Assembly (NCBI RefSeq): GCF_000420745.1
Contig: NZ_ATVN01000004.1
Location: 149,753 to 213,752, forward strand
Direction: 5' to 3'
DNA from: Pseudorhodobacter ferrugineus DSM 5888
GTDB taxonomy: Bacteria; Pseudomonadota; Alphaproteobacteria; Rhodobacterales; Rhodobacteraceae
Length of the DNA stretch: 64,000 nt
Positions 1 to 9,125 of the stretch are shown here, one piece after another (the stretch's first letter is position 1; every line of letters starts with the position of its first letter). Both the position numbers and the translations under genes were made by a program. The notes below the pieces were generated by a model. That model worked only from the letters and a program-made list of their open reading frames with translations. It did not search any database and was not told the origin of the DNA.

Positions 1-46
1 CGCCCTTGGTGAATCGCTTGGTGATCATCGCCACCCCCCATTTCAT
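1..46 (-). CDS. N-terminus of an unidentified gene (partial)
   Basis: An open frame on the minus strand starts at 46 (or at the internal ATG at 28) and runs off the window; the visible residues are MKWGVAMITKRFTKG. The ATG at 28 has a G-rich ribosome-binding stretch just before it, while the ATG at 46 lies inside a dispersed repeat. It lies downstream of pnp in the same direction. Too little is visible to name the product, and whether it is a gene at all is uncertain. Confidence 0.3.
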   Translation of the reverse strand, partial: MKWGVAMITKRFTKG

Positions 47-62
47 CTTTGCAAAAATACTC
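35..62. repeat. Dispersed repeat, family 1 (CATCTTTGCAAAAATACTC)
   Basis: Five C residues followed by TTTCATCTTTGC and AAAAATACTC. The same block, including the C run, recurs at 23392-23420, and diverged copies lie at 6340-6361 (inverted) and 6381-6402. All four are intergenic, mostly next to gene ends. Function unknown. Confidence 0.6.
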
Positions 63-177
63 ACGCTTCTTTGCCACAGCCGCCCGCCCCAAAACAACCG
101 ACCAACCGCCAGCCCCGCATCCCAACGGCCCGAAGGGCAAAAAGGCTCATGCCGCAGGCATTCCGCATAATACGCAA

Positions 178-205
178 AAGGCCCCGGCGTTTCCACCGGG
201 GCCTT
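178..205 (-). terminator. Intrinsic terminator of pnp
   Basis: A perfect 10-bp GC-rich stem (178-187 with 196-205) with an 8-nt loop is followed on the minus strand by a T run. It lies about 20 bp after the pnp stop codon. Confidence 0.85.
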
Positions 206-225
206 GTCGTTCAATCCGTCAAGGA

Positions 226-2358
226 TCAGCCTTCAGCAGGTGTCTCGGCAACTTCTTCGCCCGTCACCTGGTCAACCATCTTCATGCCCAACCGCACCTT
301 GCCGCGATCGTCAAAGCCCAGCAGTTTTACCTTAACTTCCTGGCCTTCTTTCAGCGCCTCATTCGGGTGCTGCAAGCGCTTGTTGGCGATCTGGGACACA
401 TGAACCAAACCGTCACGCTTGCCAAAGAAGTTTACGAACGCACCGAAATCGACCAGTTTCACAACCTTACCGGTGTAAACCTTGCCTTCTTCCGGCTCGG
501 CCACGATCGACCAGATCATGTCATAGGCTTTCTTGATTGCTTCAGCGTTGTTGGACGCAATCTTGATCACGCCATCATCGTTGATATCAACCTTGGCACC
601 CGACACTTCCACGATTTCGCGGATAACCTTGCCGCCCGAACCGATCACTTCACGGATCTTATCGGTTGGGACTGTCATCGTCTCAATCTTGGGGGCATAA
701 GCCGAAAACGCCTGTGCAGACGTCAACGCCTTGGCCATTTCGCCCAAGATGTGCATCCGGCCGTCTTTGGCCTGAGCCAGCGCTTTTTCCATGATCGCGG
801 GTGTGATGCCTGCGATTTTGATGTCCATCTGCAGGCTGGTGATACCGTTTTCAGTACCCGCTACCTTAAAGTCCATGTCGCCAAGGTGATCTTCGTCACC
901 AAGGATGTCAGACAGGATCGCATACTTGCCATCATCGTTCAGGATCAAACCCATCGCCACACCAGCAACAGCCGATTTCAACGGAACACCAGCATCCATC
1001 ATCGACAGGCTGCCGCCGCAAACCGACGCCATCGAGGACGAGCCGTTCGACTCGGTAATCTCGGACACCAAGCGGATAGTGTAAGGGAAGTCGGTTGCCG
1101 CAGGCAAAACCGCCTGAAGCGCGCGCCATGCCAGCTTGCCGTGACCGATTTCACGACGACCGGGAGGGCCAAAACGACCCACTTCGCCAACCGAATAGGG
1201 AGGGAAGTTGTAGTGCAAAAGGAAGTTCGATTTCGACGTGCCGGTCAGCGCGTCGATGAACTGCTCATCCTCGCCCGTGCCCAGCGTGGTCACAACCAAA
1301 CCTTGGGTTTCACCACGGGTGAACAAGGCCGAACCGTGGGTCCGTGGCAGGATGCCGGTTTCCGAAACGATCGGGCGGATGGTCGTGGTGTCACGGCCAT
1401 CAATCCGTGCAGCGCCACCGATGATATCGCCGCGCAACACGCTTGCTTCCAACTTTTTGATCGCCGAGCCAAGGTTGTCATTGGCTTTGTCTTCGTCCGA
1501 CAGGGTTGCTTTGATCGCGTCAACGGCGGCCGAGATTGCCGTCGTGCGCTCTTGCTTGTCGCGGATTGCAAACGCGGCACGCATTTGGGTTTCGCCTGCC
1601 TTTTTCACCGTTTCAAACAGCGTCGAATAGTCTGGCGGGGTGAACTCAAACGGTTCTTTGGCGCAATCATCGGCAAAATCACAGATCAGGTCGATCACTG
1701 GCTGAATGCTGTCATGCGCGAATTTCACCGCGCCCAGCATTTCGGCTTCGGACAGCTCGTATGCTTCCGATTCTACCATCATCACGGCGTCTTTGGTGCC
1801 GGCTACAACAAGGTCCAAACGCTGTTCAGGATTGTCGCGCAGCTTCATCATGTCGTCGCAAGATGGGTTCAGAACGTATTCACCGTTCACAAAACCAACG
1901 CGGGCGCCAGCGATTGGGCCCATGAATGGTGCGCCCGAAATGGTCAGCGCAGCCGATGCGGCGATCATCGCCAGAACATCAGGCTCATTTTCCAAGTCGT
2001 GCGACAGAACGGTACAAATGACCAGAACTTCGTTTTTGAAACCATCCACGAACAGCGGGCGGATCGGACGGTCGATCAGGCGCGATGTCAGGGTTTCTTT
2101 TTCCGATGGCCGCGCTTCGCGCTTGAAAAAGCCACCCGGAACTTTACCAGCAGCGTAATACCGCTCTTGGTAGTGAACTGTCAGAGGGAAGAAGTCCTGG
2201 CCCGGCTTTTGCGCTTTGGCAAAGGTCACGTTGGCCATGACAGAGGTTTCGCCCAGAGTGGCGATGACAGACCCATCGGCCTGACGGGCAACCTTGCCCG
2301 TTTCCAAAGTAAGCGTTTCACCGCCCCATTCGATCGATTTTTTCGTTACGTTAAACAT
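226..2358 (-). CDS. pnp: Polyribonucleotide nucleotidyltransferase
   Basis: PNPase degrades RNA 3' to 5' by phosphorolysis, releasing nucleoside diphosphates, and forms a cytoplasmic trimer that also takes part in the degradosome. The 710-residue protein has the family's normal length and order: two RNase PH-like domains (the first opening with the N-terminal [15 protein letters not shown] strand, the second carrying [23 protein letters not shown]), then a KH domain around residues 550-610 ([15 protein letters not shown]) and a C-terminal S1 domain from about 620 ([15 protein letters not shown]). The usual neighbour rpsO is on the same strand, but a fasciclin gene and two terminators lie between them, so pnp probably has its own promoter in 2359-2630. 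A strong terminator follows. Confidence 0.98.
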   Translation of the reverse strand: MFNVTKKSIEWGGETLTLETGKVARQADGSVIATLGETSVMANVTFAKAQKPGQDFFPLTVHYQERYYAAGKVPGGFFKREARPSEKETLTSRLIDRPIRPLFVDGFKNEVLVICTVLSHDLENEPDVLAMIAASAALTISGAPFMGPIAGARVGFVNGEYVLNPSCDDMMKLRDNPEQRLDLVVAGTKDAVMMVESEAYELSEAEMLGAVKFAHDSIQPVIDLICDFADDCAKEPFEFTPPDYSTLFETVKKAGETQMRAAFAIRDKQERTTAISAAVDAIKATLSDEDKANDNLGSAIKKLEASVLRGDIIGGAARIDGRDTTTIRPIVSETGILPRTHGSALFTRGETQGLVVTTLGTGEDEQFIDALTGTSKSNFLLHYNFPPYSVGEVGRFGPPGRREIGHGKLAWRALQAVLPAATDFPYTIRLVSEITESNGSSSMASVCGGSLSMMDAGVPLKSAVAGVAMGLILNDDGKYAILSDILGDEDHLGDMDFKVAGTENGITSLQMDIKIAGITPAIMEKALAQAKDGRMHILGEMAKALTSAQAFSAYAPKIETMTVPTDKIREVIGSGGKVIREIVEVSGAKVDINDDGVIKIASNNAEAIKKAYDMIWSIVAEPEEGKVYTGKVVKLVDFGAFVNFFGKRDGLVHVSQIANKRLQHPNEALKEGQEVKVKLLGFDDRGKVRLGMKMVDQVTGEEVAETPAEG

Positions 2359-2632
2359 TCATCGTTTCCTATATGGGGGCATCCCGGCGTTCCGGGCCCC
2401 CCGTTGCATAGCGGCCCCATTGCCGCCGCCCCCTATCCTTTGCATGTGGCCGGGGGCAGGCCTCACGTCACAGATGTGCGCCGCATACAGGAAAATAAGG
2501 GGTTTGGGAAGGGGCGGGGGGTGTCTGCCTTTCGGCGCTGAACGATTGCGCGCGATTTCTGGGCATAAGTCTATCCAAAGACAGATCAAACACGGGCCGT
2601 GCCTGACTTCGTCCACACTCACAAAATAGAAA
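2359..2632. other. Intergenic region upstream of pnp
   Basis: There is no convincing gene here. Short frames exist on both strands, but none has a ribosome-binding site or a recognisable product. It should hold the pnp promoter and any PNPase autoregulatory leader. I see no clear sigma-70 hexamers or a long stem like that of the E. coli pnp leader. Confidence 0.5.
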
Positions 2633-2653
2633 GGCCCCGAAAGGTTCGGGGCC
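2633..2653 (-). terminator. Intrinsic terminator of the fasciclin gene
   Basis: A 9-bp stem (2633-2641 with 2645-2653) closes a 3-nt loop and is followed on the minus strand by a T-rich tract. It lies 20 bp past the stop of the fasciclin gene. Confidence 0.8.
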
Positions 2654-2673
2654 CATTCGATTTTGCAGTTGGA

Positions 2674-3189
2674 TCAGTGACAGGCAGGGCGGGTGCCGGG
2701 CAGCAAGACCTTGTCGATTACGTGAATAACACCGTTGTCTGCCTGAATGTTGGCAATGATCACATTGGCGCTGGTTCCGGTGCCATCAGCGATGGAAACG
2801 CCCGAGGCCCCTTTGGTGATGCACACGCGCTGCGATACTAGCAGCGGCTTGAAATAGTTCGAGCCGTTTGGGATCATTTCGGCGGTCAGCTTGCGATCAT
2901 CGACATGATAAAGCAGGGTATCTGTCAATTGGCCTTTGTTTTCCGGCCTCAGCAGCGTTTCCACTGTGCCTGCGGGCAAGGCAGCAAAGGCGTCATTCAC
3001 TGGCGCGAAAACCGTGAAAGGGCCGGGACCTTGAAGAGTTTCGGCCAAGCCTGCAGCGCTGACTGCGGCCACTAGGGTTGAAAAACGCTCATCGCCCGAA
3101 GCGATTTCGACGATATTGGCTGCATTGGCAGCGGTGCCAAGTGTCAGGGCGGTCACGGCAACGGCGGCAAATCTACGAAGTGATGTCAT
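2674..3189 (-). CDS. Secreted fasciclin (FAS1) domain protein
   Basis: This 171-residue protein begins with a Sec signal peptide (two arginines, hydrophobic core, A-N-A-A cleavage region near residues 21-24) followed by a single FAS1 domain. Typical FAS1 sequences are visible: GPFTVFAPVNDAFAALPAGT around residue 57 and the closing VIHVIDKVLLP near the end. FAS1 domains mediate adhesion or protein binding; the bacterial versions are mostly uncharacterised, so the ligand is unknown. It is expected in the periplasm or outside the cell. The gene is flanked by terminators on both sides, so it is monocistronic, and it sits unusually between rpsO and pnp. Confidence 0.9.
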   Translation of the reverse strand: MTSLRRFAAVAVTALTLGTAANAANIVEIASGDERFSTLVAAVSAAGLAETLQGPGPFTVFAPVNDAFAALPAGTVETLLRPENKGQLTDTLLYHVDDRKLTAEMIPNGSNYFKPLLVSQRVCITKGASGVSIADGTGTSANVIIANIQADNGVIHVIDKVLLPGTRPACH

Positions 3190-3462
3190 GGCGATGTCTT
3201 CCCTTGTTGTATTTCCATGCCAATCTGCATGTAAAAAGGGATACGTGGCTAGTTCCGGCTTTGGATCTGCACATAACGGTTGTGTGAGAGCTTGTTATCG
3301 AAAACCTGTCAAAAACGCCAAAAAAGTCAGTTTTTGCAATATTTAGAATAACAAATGTTTCATAATTTCCCCTCGACATAGAGGCAACCATGCCCAAGCG
3401 CGTCACTTCAAAGATATTGGAGGCAAACTAAATCGATCCTTCTAACCCACCAAAAAACCAAA
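3190..3462. other. Intergenic region, AT-rich, upstream of the fasciclin gene
   Basis: No gene is supported. The stretch is AT-rich around 3300-3440 and must contain the fasciclin promoter. The short frames crossing it lack ribosome-binding sites and conserved sequence. Confidence 0.5.
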
Positions 3463-3488
3463 ACGCCCGCAGCTTTCGCTACGGGCGT
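3463..3488 (-). terminator. Intrinsic terminator of rpsO
   Basis: A 7-bp outer stem (3463-3469 with 3482-3488), continued by a 3-bp inner stem with a TTTC loop, is followed on the minus strand by T-rich sequence. It begins 24 bp past the rpsO stop and separates rpsO from the genes downstream. Confidence 0.8.
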
Positions 3489-3512
3489 CTGGTATTCTAA
3501 ACGCAGCTAGAC

Positions 3513-3782
3513 TTAGCGGCGGATGCCCAAGCGGGTGATCAGCGACTGGTAACGCTCTTCGCTTTTGGATTTGGTGTAATCCAACAGCTTGCGGCGCAGG
3601 GCCACCATCATCAACAAACCACGACGGGAGTGGTTGTCTTTTTTGTGGCCTTTGAAGTGCTCGGTCAACGTCGCGATGCGCGAGGTCAGGATAGCAACCT
3701 GAACTTCGGGCGAACCGGTGTCACCTTCTTTGGTTGCGTATTCTTTGATCAATTGGGCTTTCAGTTCTGGCGTAATCGACAT
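3513..3782 (-). CDS. rpsO: 30S ribosomal protein S15
   Basis: S15 binds the central domain of 16S rRNA early in small-subunit assembly and helps form an intersubunit bridge. The 89-residue protein from [10 protein letters not shown] has the family's exact usual length and the conserved block [16 protein letters not shown], followed by the [12 protein letters not shown] segment that contacts rRNA. An earlier in-frame ATG at 3794 exists, but its ATGGAG is better read as the Shine-Dalgarno sequence of the ATG at 3782. A terminator follows, so rpsO is not co-transcribed with pnp as it is in many bacteria. Confidence 0.97.
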   Translation of the reverse strand: MSITPELKAQLIKEYATKEGDTGSPEVQVAILTSRIATLTEHFKGHKKDNHSRRGLLMMVALRRKLLDYTKSKSEERYQSLITRLGIRR

Positions 3783-3911
3783 CGGGTTCTCCATAGTTGA
3801 ATGTGACGGCGCGTGCCGGGATGTCGTCCAGCAAGGCCCTTAAGGTTTCCGCTGCACGCAACGGATGGGCGCGTATAGGCGGATTCGGTGGCAAAGGAAA
3901 GCAAAGTTTGC

Positions 3912-3938
3912 GCGGCCCCTTGGCGGGCAAGGGGCCGC
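3912..3938 (-). terminator. Hairpin after the peroxiredoxin gene
   Basis: A perfect 11-bp stem (3912-3922 with 3928-3938) with a GCGGG loop lies just after the peroxiredoxin stop on the minus strand. There is no clean T run, so termination is likely but not certain. Confidence 0.65.
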
Positions 3939-3945
3939 ACTATGC

Positions 3946-4602
3946 TTATTTCGGTGCCTTGGCATACCGCAGGTAGGGCAGCTTGATATCCAGCGTGCCA
4001 AACTTCGCCTCGGCGGCAGCATCGTCCAGCGACAGGGCCACGATCACATCTTCGCCCGGCATCCAGTTGGCAGGGGTCGCAATCGCCACGCCGTCGGTGG
4101 CTTGCACCGCATCCAGCGCGCGCAGGATTTCGGCAAAGTTGCGGCCAACCGACATGGGGTAGGTCATGGTCAGGCGGATCTTTTTGTCGGGGCCAATGAT
4201 GTAGACGGCACGCACCGTCGCCGTGTTGGCGGGGGTGCGATCTGCGCCGGGCAGATAGTAATCGGCGGGCAGCATATCAAACGCTTTGGACACGGTCAGC
4301 GAGGTGTCGTCGATGATCGGAAAATCAGCAGGCGCACCGGCAACGGCGGCGATATCCTTTTTCCACTTCACATGCTCTTCAACCGAATCGACCGAAACGC
4401 CCATCACCTTGGTTTTGCGCTTGGCAAATTCAGGGGCAAGCTGGGCAACCGCCCCGAATTCCGTTGTGCAAACAGGCGTAAAATCGCGCGGGTGGCTAAA
4501 GATGATGGCATAGCTGTCACCGATCCAGTCGTGAAATTTGATCTGGCCTGCGGTGCTGTCGGCGGTGAAATCGGGGGCGATATCGTTGATACGAACGGAC
4601 AT
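3946..4602 (-). CDS. 1-Cys peroxiredoxin (Prx6 type)
   Basis: This thiol peroxidase reduces hydrogen peroxide and organic hydroperoxides. The 218-residue protein carries the peroxidatic motif HPRDFTPVCTTEFG with Cys45, and its length and C-terminal extension (YPMSVGRNFAEILRALDAVQ) match the Prx6/1-Cys branch rather than AhpC. The start at 4602 is chosen because AGGAG lies 7 nt upstream; the frame is open to 4653 without a ribosome-binding site. It is transcribed divergently from an aldehyde dehydrogenase gene and ends in its own hairpin. No OxyR-type operator could be picked out by eye. Confidence 0.93.
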   Translation of the reverse strand: MSVRINDIAPDFTADSTAGQIKFHDWIGDSYAIIFSHPRDFTPVCTTEFGAVAQLAPEFAKRKTKVMGVSVDSVEEHVKWKKDIAAVAGAPADFPIIDDTSLTVSKAFDMLPADYYLPGADRTPANTATVRAVYIIGPDKKIRLTMTYPMSVGRNFAEILRALDAVQATDGVAIATPANWMPGEDVIVALSLDDAAAEAKFGTLDIKLPYLRYAKAPK

Positions 4603-4802
4603 GGCTGTCTCCTGTTTGGTTGGCTTGCCCATGACATATGCGAGGTTTGGCATATTTGCACCCCCCCTGCGACAGAATGGTCGCAGATAAAAACTACCTT
4701 CCGCTGGGTTGGCCTATGGCAAACCCGCTTCCCAAAAGTGCGGGCCTTGCAGGTCTGTCGTTCCGATGCCACCTTAGGCCAAAGCAAACACCGGAGGCTC
4801 TC

Positions 4803-6248
4803 ATGCTCGACAAACGCCAATTTTATATCAACGGCCAATGGGTCGCCCCCGCCACCCCCCGCGACTGCGAGGTGATTGACCCGTCGACCGAAGAGGTTTG
4901 CGCTGTTATCTCGCTTGGGTCCAAGGCCGATACGGATGCCGCCGTGGCCGCTGCGAAAGCTGCGTTTGAAACATGGTCGGTTACACCGCCAGCTGAACGC
5001 CGCCGCATCGTTGCAGGTATTTTGGCGCAGTATAATGCGCGGGCCGAAGAAATGGCCCAAGCGATCAGTATTGAAATGGGTGCGCCGATTTCAATGTCGC
5101 GCGATGATCAGGCGCCCTGTTTGCCGTGGCATTTGGAAAACTTCCTGACCGCGTTTGACGAAATGGAATGGATCCGCCCGCTGGGCCCCCACGCCCCAAA
5201 TGACCGGATCGCGATGGAACCGATTGGCGTCGTCGGGCTGATCACCCCATGGAACTGGCCGATGAACCAAGTCACGCTCAAGGCCATTCCCGCACTTTTG
5301 GCGGGCTGTACCTGCGTGCTGAAACCGTCCGAGGAAAGCCCTTTATCCTCGATGCTATTCGCCGAGTTTTGCCATGATGCAGGCGTACCTGCGGGCGTGT
5401 TCAACTTGGTGAACGGCGATGGTATGGGCGTGGGATCGCAGCTGTCGTCGCATCCGGATGTCGAGATGATTTCGTTCACCGGATCGACCCGTGCAGGCCG
5501 TGCGATTTCTGTGGCGGCGGCTGAAACGCTGAAACGCGTAACGCTGGAACTGGGTGGTAAGGGGGCAAACCTGATCTTTGCGGATGCCGATGAAAAGGCC
5601 GTAAAACGCGGTGTTTTGCATATGATGAACAACTCGGGTCAATCCTGCAACGCGCCCAGCCGGATGCTGGTAGAACGGTCGATCTATGACAAAGCCGTCG
5701 AAATCGCGGCTGAAGTCGCAAGCAGCATCAAGGTTGGCCCCGCGTCCGAAGAAGGCCGCCATATCGGCCCCGTAGTGAACCGCCGCCAATGGGACCAGAT
5801 CCAAGGCTATATCCAAAAAGGCATTGATGAAGGCGCGCGGCTGGTTGCTGGCGGCCCGGGCCTGCCGGATGGCATGAACAAGGGCTTTTACGTGCGCCCG
5901 ACAGTGTTCGCCGACGTGAAACCCGGCATGACGATTGAACGCGAGGAAATATTTGGTCCCGTGCTGTCGATCATCCCGTTTGATACCGAAGAAGAGGCCG
6001 TGCGCATCGCCAATGACACGCCTTACGGGTTGACCAATTATGTCCAATCCACCGACGGCGCCCGTCGCAACCGCCTGTCGCGCCGCCTTCGGTCCGGCAT
6101 GGTGGAAATGAATGGCCAAAGCCGCGGGGCAGGTGCGCCATTTGGTGGCGTCAAAGCTTCGGGCCGTGCGCGTGAAGGCGGGCATTGGGGACTCGAAGAG
6201 TTCTTGGAAGCAAAGGCTATCTCGGGCTGGGATTCAGACGCTAGCTAA
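4803..6248 (+). CDS. NAD(P)-dependent aldehyde dehydrogenase
   Basis: The enzyme oxidises an aldehyde to the acid. The 481-residue protein is a standard ALDH-superfamily member: LITPWNWPMNQ in the N-terminal cofactor domain, ISFTGSTRAGRAI for nucleotide binding, general base Glu249 in LELGGKGANL, catalytic Cys282 in NSGQSCNAPSRM, and EEIFGPVLSIIPFDTEEEA towards the C-terminus. The substrate cannot be told from the sequence. The ATG at 4803 has GGAGG a few bases upstream; the longer open frame from 4638 overlaps the divergent promoter region and is not favoured. A strong hairpin follows the stop, so it seems monocistronic. Confidence 0.95.
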   Translation: MLDKRQFYINGQWVAPATPRDCEVIDPSTEEVCAVISLGSKADTDAAVAAAKAAFETWSVTPPAERRRIVAGILAQYNARAEEMAQAISIEMGAPISMSRDDQAPCLPWHLENFLTAFDEMEWIRPLGPHAPNDRIAMEPIGVVGLITPWNWPMNQVTLKAIPALLAGCTCVLKPSEESPLSSMLFAEFCHDAGVPAGVFNLVNGDGMGVGSQLSSHPDVEMISFTGSTRAGRAISVAAAETLKRVTLELGGKGANLIFADADEKAVKRGVLHMMNNSGQSCNAPSRMLVERSIYDKAVEIAAEVASSIKVGPASEEGRHIGPVVNRRQWDQIQGYIQKGIDEGARLVAGGPGLPDGMNKGFYVRPTVFADVKPGMTIEREEIFGPVLSIIPFDTEEEAVRIANDTPYGLTNYVQSTDGARRNRLSRRLRSGMVEMNGQSRGAGAPFGGVKASGRAREGGHWGLEEFLEAKAISGWDSDAS

Positions 6249-6256
6249 GGCGAGAT

Positions 6257-6291
6257 GCCGTTGAAGGGGGCATCGAACCCCCTTCAACGGC
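6257..6291 (+). terminator. Long hairpin ending the aldehyde dehydrogenase gene
   Basis: Arms 6257-6270 and 6278-6291 form a perfect 14-bp stem around the loop CATCGAA, eight bases past the stop codon. There is no T tract, so it may act as a terminator or as an mRNA 3'-end stabiliser. Confidence 0.6.
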
Positions 6292-6339
6292 GCTAATGCG
6301 TCCCAATGGAAGGGATAATCTCGGGAATCAGGGCGAAAT

Positions 6340-6402
6340 GAGTATTTTTACAAAGATGAAGCCTAGACCGTAGTTTTCGACTTCATCTTTGCACCAATAC
6401 TC
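6340..6402. repeat. Inverted pair of family-1 repeats
   Basis: Two diverged copies of the CATCTTTGCAAAAATACTC element lie head to head, at 6340-6361 on the minus strand and 6381-6402 on the plus strand, with 19 bp between them. As RNA or cruciform this would give an imperfect stem of about 22 bp. It shows the element can occur in palindromic form. Confidence 0.6.
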
Positions 6403-6470
6403 CATCCAAATCCGTCACACCGCACCACATCACAAGCACAATATGGGACTGCTTGGCAATCCGTGACAAC

Positions 6471-6505
6471 GCCGCCAGGGTGGGTTCGATGCCCACCCTG
6501 GCGGC
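6471..6505. other. Perfect 14-bp hairpin with TTCGATG loop
   Basis: Arms 6471-6484 and 6492-6505 pair perfectly around TTCGATG. The loop is the exact reverse complement of the loop at 6271-6277, and both stems place it between G and C runs. There is no T tract and no nearby upstream gene, so it is not an obvious terminator. Confidence 0.6.
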
Positions 6506-6605
6506 ACCCCCTCGCATGTGACGCGATTGGACATCTAGCTGTTGCGGGTCCGCCTCACGCTTGCCGTCCCGACCCGCTTAGGCTGTCTGTGAACCGGAGG
6601 CAGCA

Positions 6606-8513
6606 ATTACCCAACACCCCAAGCTTTTACCCCCCCCTGCACTTGCAAGGCCATACTTTGCGCAATCGCATTGTATTTGGCGCGCACACCGCCAACATGG
6701 CCAAGGATGGTTTGCCGGATGCCCAGTTTGGCGCTTATCTTTTGGAACGCGCCAAAGGGGGGGCGGCGATGATTGTCGCTGAACCGATGCCCGTTCACCG
6801 TACTGGCGTGCTGACGCGCGGCAACTTTCGCCATTCCAGCGACGATGTGATCCCCCATTTCCGTGCCATCACCGAACCTGTGCGCGATGCGGGGGCGGTG
6901 ATCCTCCAACAGCTTTACCACATCGGCGCGCATGGCGATTCTGATCTGTCTTTTGCGCCGCATTGGTCGCCGTCTGGCCACCCCAGCTATCACGATTCCG
7001 ATGGCTCTCATGCCGTGACCGAGGCCGAGATTGAAGAGCTGATTGCCACCCATATTGCCGCGGCAATCCGGTGCCAAAAAGCGGGGTTTCAAGGGGTCGA
7101 GGTGTGGGCCGCCTATCATTCGCTGCTTGATCAGTTCTGGACCCCTTGGTCCAACACCCGCACGGACCAATGGGGCGGCAGCGTAGAAAACCGCACCCGC
7201 CTATCGCGGCGTATCATCCAAGGCATCCGCAAACCTGTGGCGATGACTTCATCATTGGCCTCGCTGTATCTACCTCTGACAGCTATGACGTCACCCTTTT
7301 AACTAAGTCCTTATGCGAAATTGTGGCCCTGCATGATGCCACGGGCGATGTCGATTATATCACCTGCGGGCATGGTGGATACCTCGACTTTGAACGCCTG
7401 ATGCCGACGTTCCTGTTCCCCGAAAAGCTGACAGCCCCCGTGACGGAACATCTGAAAGCCGCTGTCACCCAAGCGAAGATCACGTCCGAAGCGCATGTCC
7501 GCACACCTGAAAATGCGGAAAGCATAATCGCATCCGGACAGGCTGATCTGGTATCCATTGTGCGCGGCTGTATTTCTTGCAACCAGATGTGCTGGGGGCG
7601 GCGGTCGCGCGACTATTGGAGTTCGTGTCTGATAAACCCTAGTGCAGGGCGCGAATGGGAATGGGGGTCCGAACCTTTTGCGGCCACCAAAACCCCCAAG
7701 GATGTACTGGTCATAGGCGCTGGCCCTGCAGGGCTAGAGGCCGCACGTGTCGCTGCAGAACGCGGCCACCGCGTCCATATCCATGAGGCGAGCGGCCAAA
7801 TCGGTGGCCAGTTCCGCCTTGCAGGGATGCAGCCACGGCGGGCGCAAATTTTGGACCTGATGGCATGGTATGAACGCCAGTTTGAAAAACTGGGTGTCAG
7901 CCTGCACCTCAATTCCTATCTGGACGCGGGCGATTTGCCCCCGGCAGACCATACAATCATCGCCACAGGGTCGCAGCCCGACCCGTCTGGCCGCCAACGC
8001 TGGAACCCCGCCCATCCCACCCTGCTGGGTTTGGAAAACGGCAATGTCTGGTCACCTGAAGACGTGCTGCGCCGCGAGGCAAAGCTGGGCGATACCGTGG
8101 TGGTCTATGACGAAGGCGGCAATTGGCGTGGCGTGGGGACAAGCTGGCATTTGGCCGAAATGGGCAAAGCCGTGATCCACGTCACCCCCGATGCCTTTGC
8201 CGGCAAGGAAATCGCCCGCACCTCGGCCGATATGCCCGCGCGGCAACGGCTGGCACGGGCAGGGGCGCGGCTGATAACCGAACACTGCATTGCGCGCTGG
8301 CACGGCAACGGCATCACCTTGCGCAGTTTTCTGACCGGGGCCGAGGAAACGATCCCCGTCTTGGCGTTGGTAATGGCCACGACGAACCAAGCCTTTGACC
8401 CGTTCCCCGAAACATTGGCGGGCCATGCCTTGCACCGGATTGGTGATTGTACCGCGCCTCGCACCGCACCCTACGCGTTCCACGAAGGGCGGAAGTTGGG
8501 TTTGGTGTTGTGA
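6606..8513 (+). pseudogene. Broken NADH:flavin oxidoreductase (TMADH / N-methylproline demethylase-like)
   Basis: The reconstructed product of about 635 residues has an Old-Yellow-Enzyme-type FMN barrel (HTLRNRIVFGAHTANMAKDG, then ERAKGGAAMIVAEPMPVH), a CxxCxxxC cluster motif (GCISCNQMCWG) with a later Cys for a 4Fe-4S cluster, and a C-terminal FAD/NAD domain (VLVIGAGPAGLEAARVAAERG). This matches the trimethylamine/dimethylglycine dehydrogenase-like family used for demethylating methylated amines. Three lesions are visible. The expected start, five bases after GGAGG, is ATT (6606). A run of eight C (6630-6637) shifts the frame by +1, where seven C would keep it open. About one base is missing near 7233, restoring the original frame. 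Sequencing error could explain either indel but not all three together. Confidence 0.8.
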
Positions 8514-8519
8514 CAGGGA

Positions 8520-8572
8520 TGGTGGGTTTCACCCACCCTACGGCTAACGGGTAGGGTGGGTGAAACCCACCA
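8520..8572. repeat. REP-like palindrome (GGTGGGTTTCACCCACC)
   Basis: Arms 8520-8541 and 8551-8572 are perfectly complementary over 22 bp around a 9-nt spacer, and each arm is itself a small palindrome. It lies between two converging coding regions, so it could end transcription from both sides. One arm recurs at 18892-18914, again at a gene end, which marks it as a dispersed element. Confidence 0.75.
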
Positions 8573-8586
8573 CCCCTGCACCCAGA

Positions 8587-9042
8587 TCAGGTAATCTTTT
8601 CCAACCGTTCCTTGGACATATCGCCAGGCACAATCGTAATCGGCACCGGCAAACCGCCCGAATTGCGGCTCAGTTGTGTCACCAACGGACCGGGGCCGGA
8701 TTTATCATCGCCTGCGCCCAACACCAAAATCCCGATTTCCGGATCATCGCGCACCTGCGCCAAAATCTCGGTCACAGGGTCGCCTTCACGGATCACCAGC
8801 TCGGGGTTCACCCCTTGCTTATCGCGCATCCACTTGGCGAACACTTCAAAATGCGCCTCGATCCGTTCACGTGCCTCGGCCCGCATCAGGTCGGCGACGC
8901 CCATCCAATGCTGAAACTCCTCGGGCGGGATGACCGACAAAATCTGCACCCCTGCGCCCGTATGCGCCGCCCGTAACGCGGCAAAGCGCATCGCGTTCAG
9001 ACATTCGCGGCTGTCATCCAGCACCACCATAAACTTGCGCAT
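8587..9042 (-). CDS. Universal stress protein (UspA family)
   Basis: This 151-residue cytoplasmic protein has the single-domain Usp fold: an N-terminal strand MRKFMVVLDDSRECLNAMRFA, a middle segment EGDPVTEILAQVRDDPEIGILVLGA and a C-terminal VPITIVPG strand. Usp proteins are induced by stress and starvation; some bind ATP. The usual G-x2-G-x9-G[ST] ATP-binding signature is not clean here, so nucleotide binding is doubtful. The start at 9042 follows a G-rich stretch. It is the last gene of a leftward group after the branched-chain aminotransferase and the M50 protease. Confidence 0.9.
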   Translation of the reverse strand: MRKFMVVLDDSRECLNAMRFAALRAAHTGAGVQILSVIPPEEFQHWMGVADLMRAEARERIEAHFEVFAKWMRDKQGVNPELVIREGDPVTEILAQVRDDPEIGILVLGAGDDKSGPGPLVTQLSRNSGGLPVPITIVPGDMSKERLEKIT

Positions 9043-9125
9043 TCTATCCCCCGCGTTTGCGAGGCGATCATGGCTTATCTGCCCCCCCGCTGGCAAGCCT
9101 TACTGGTGCCCTACGCTTGGGGGCA

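Larger units (their letters stand above)
6249..6605. other. Palindrome-rich intergenic region
   Basis: There is no gene. The region holds the terminator-like hairpin 6257-6291, an inverted pair of dispersed repeats (6340-6361 and 6381-6402), a second hairpin at 6471-6505 and, at its end, the GGAGG ribosome-binding site (6596-6600) of the decayed oxidoreductase gene. Confidence 0.8.

Noticed and set aside
49..2541. 830-codon open frame on the plus strand across pnp
   Set aside because: It is antisense to pnp, has no ribosome-binding site, is rich in His, Arg and Phe as expected of an antisense frame in GC-rich DNA, and matches no family.
3865..4875. 336-codon plus-strand frame across the peroxiredoxin gene
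   Set aside because: Antisense to a gene with an intact active site and good ribosome-binding site; composition is that of a shadow frame.
6463..6605. N-terminal extension of the flavin oxidoreductase from the ATG at 6463
   Set aside because: It would translate the hairpin 6471-6505, has no ribosome-binding site and is in the frame created by the C8 slip.
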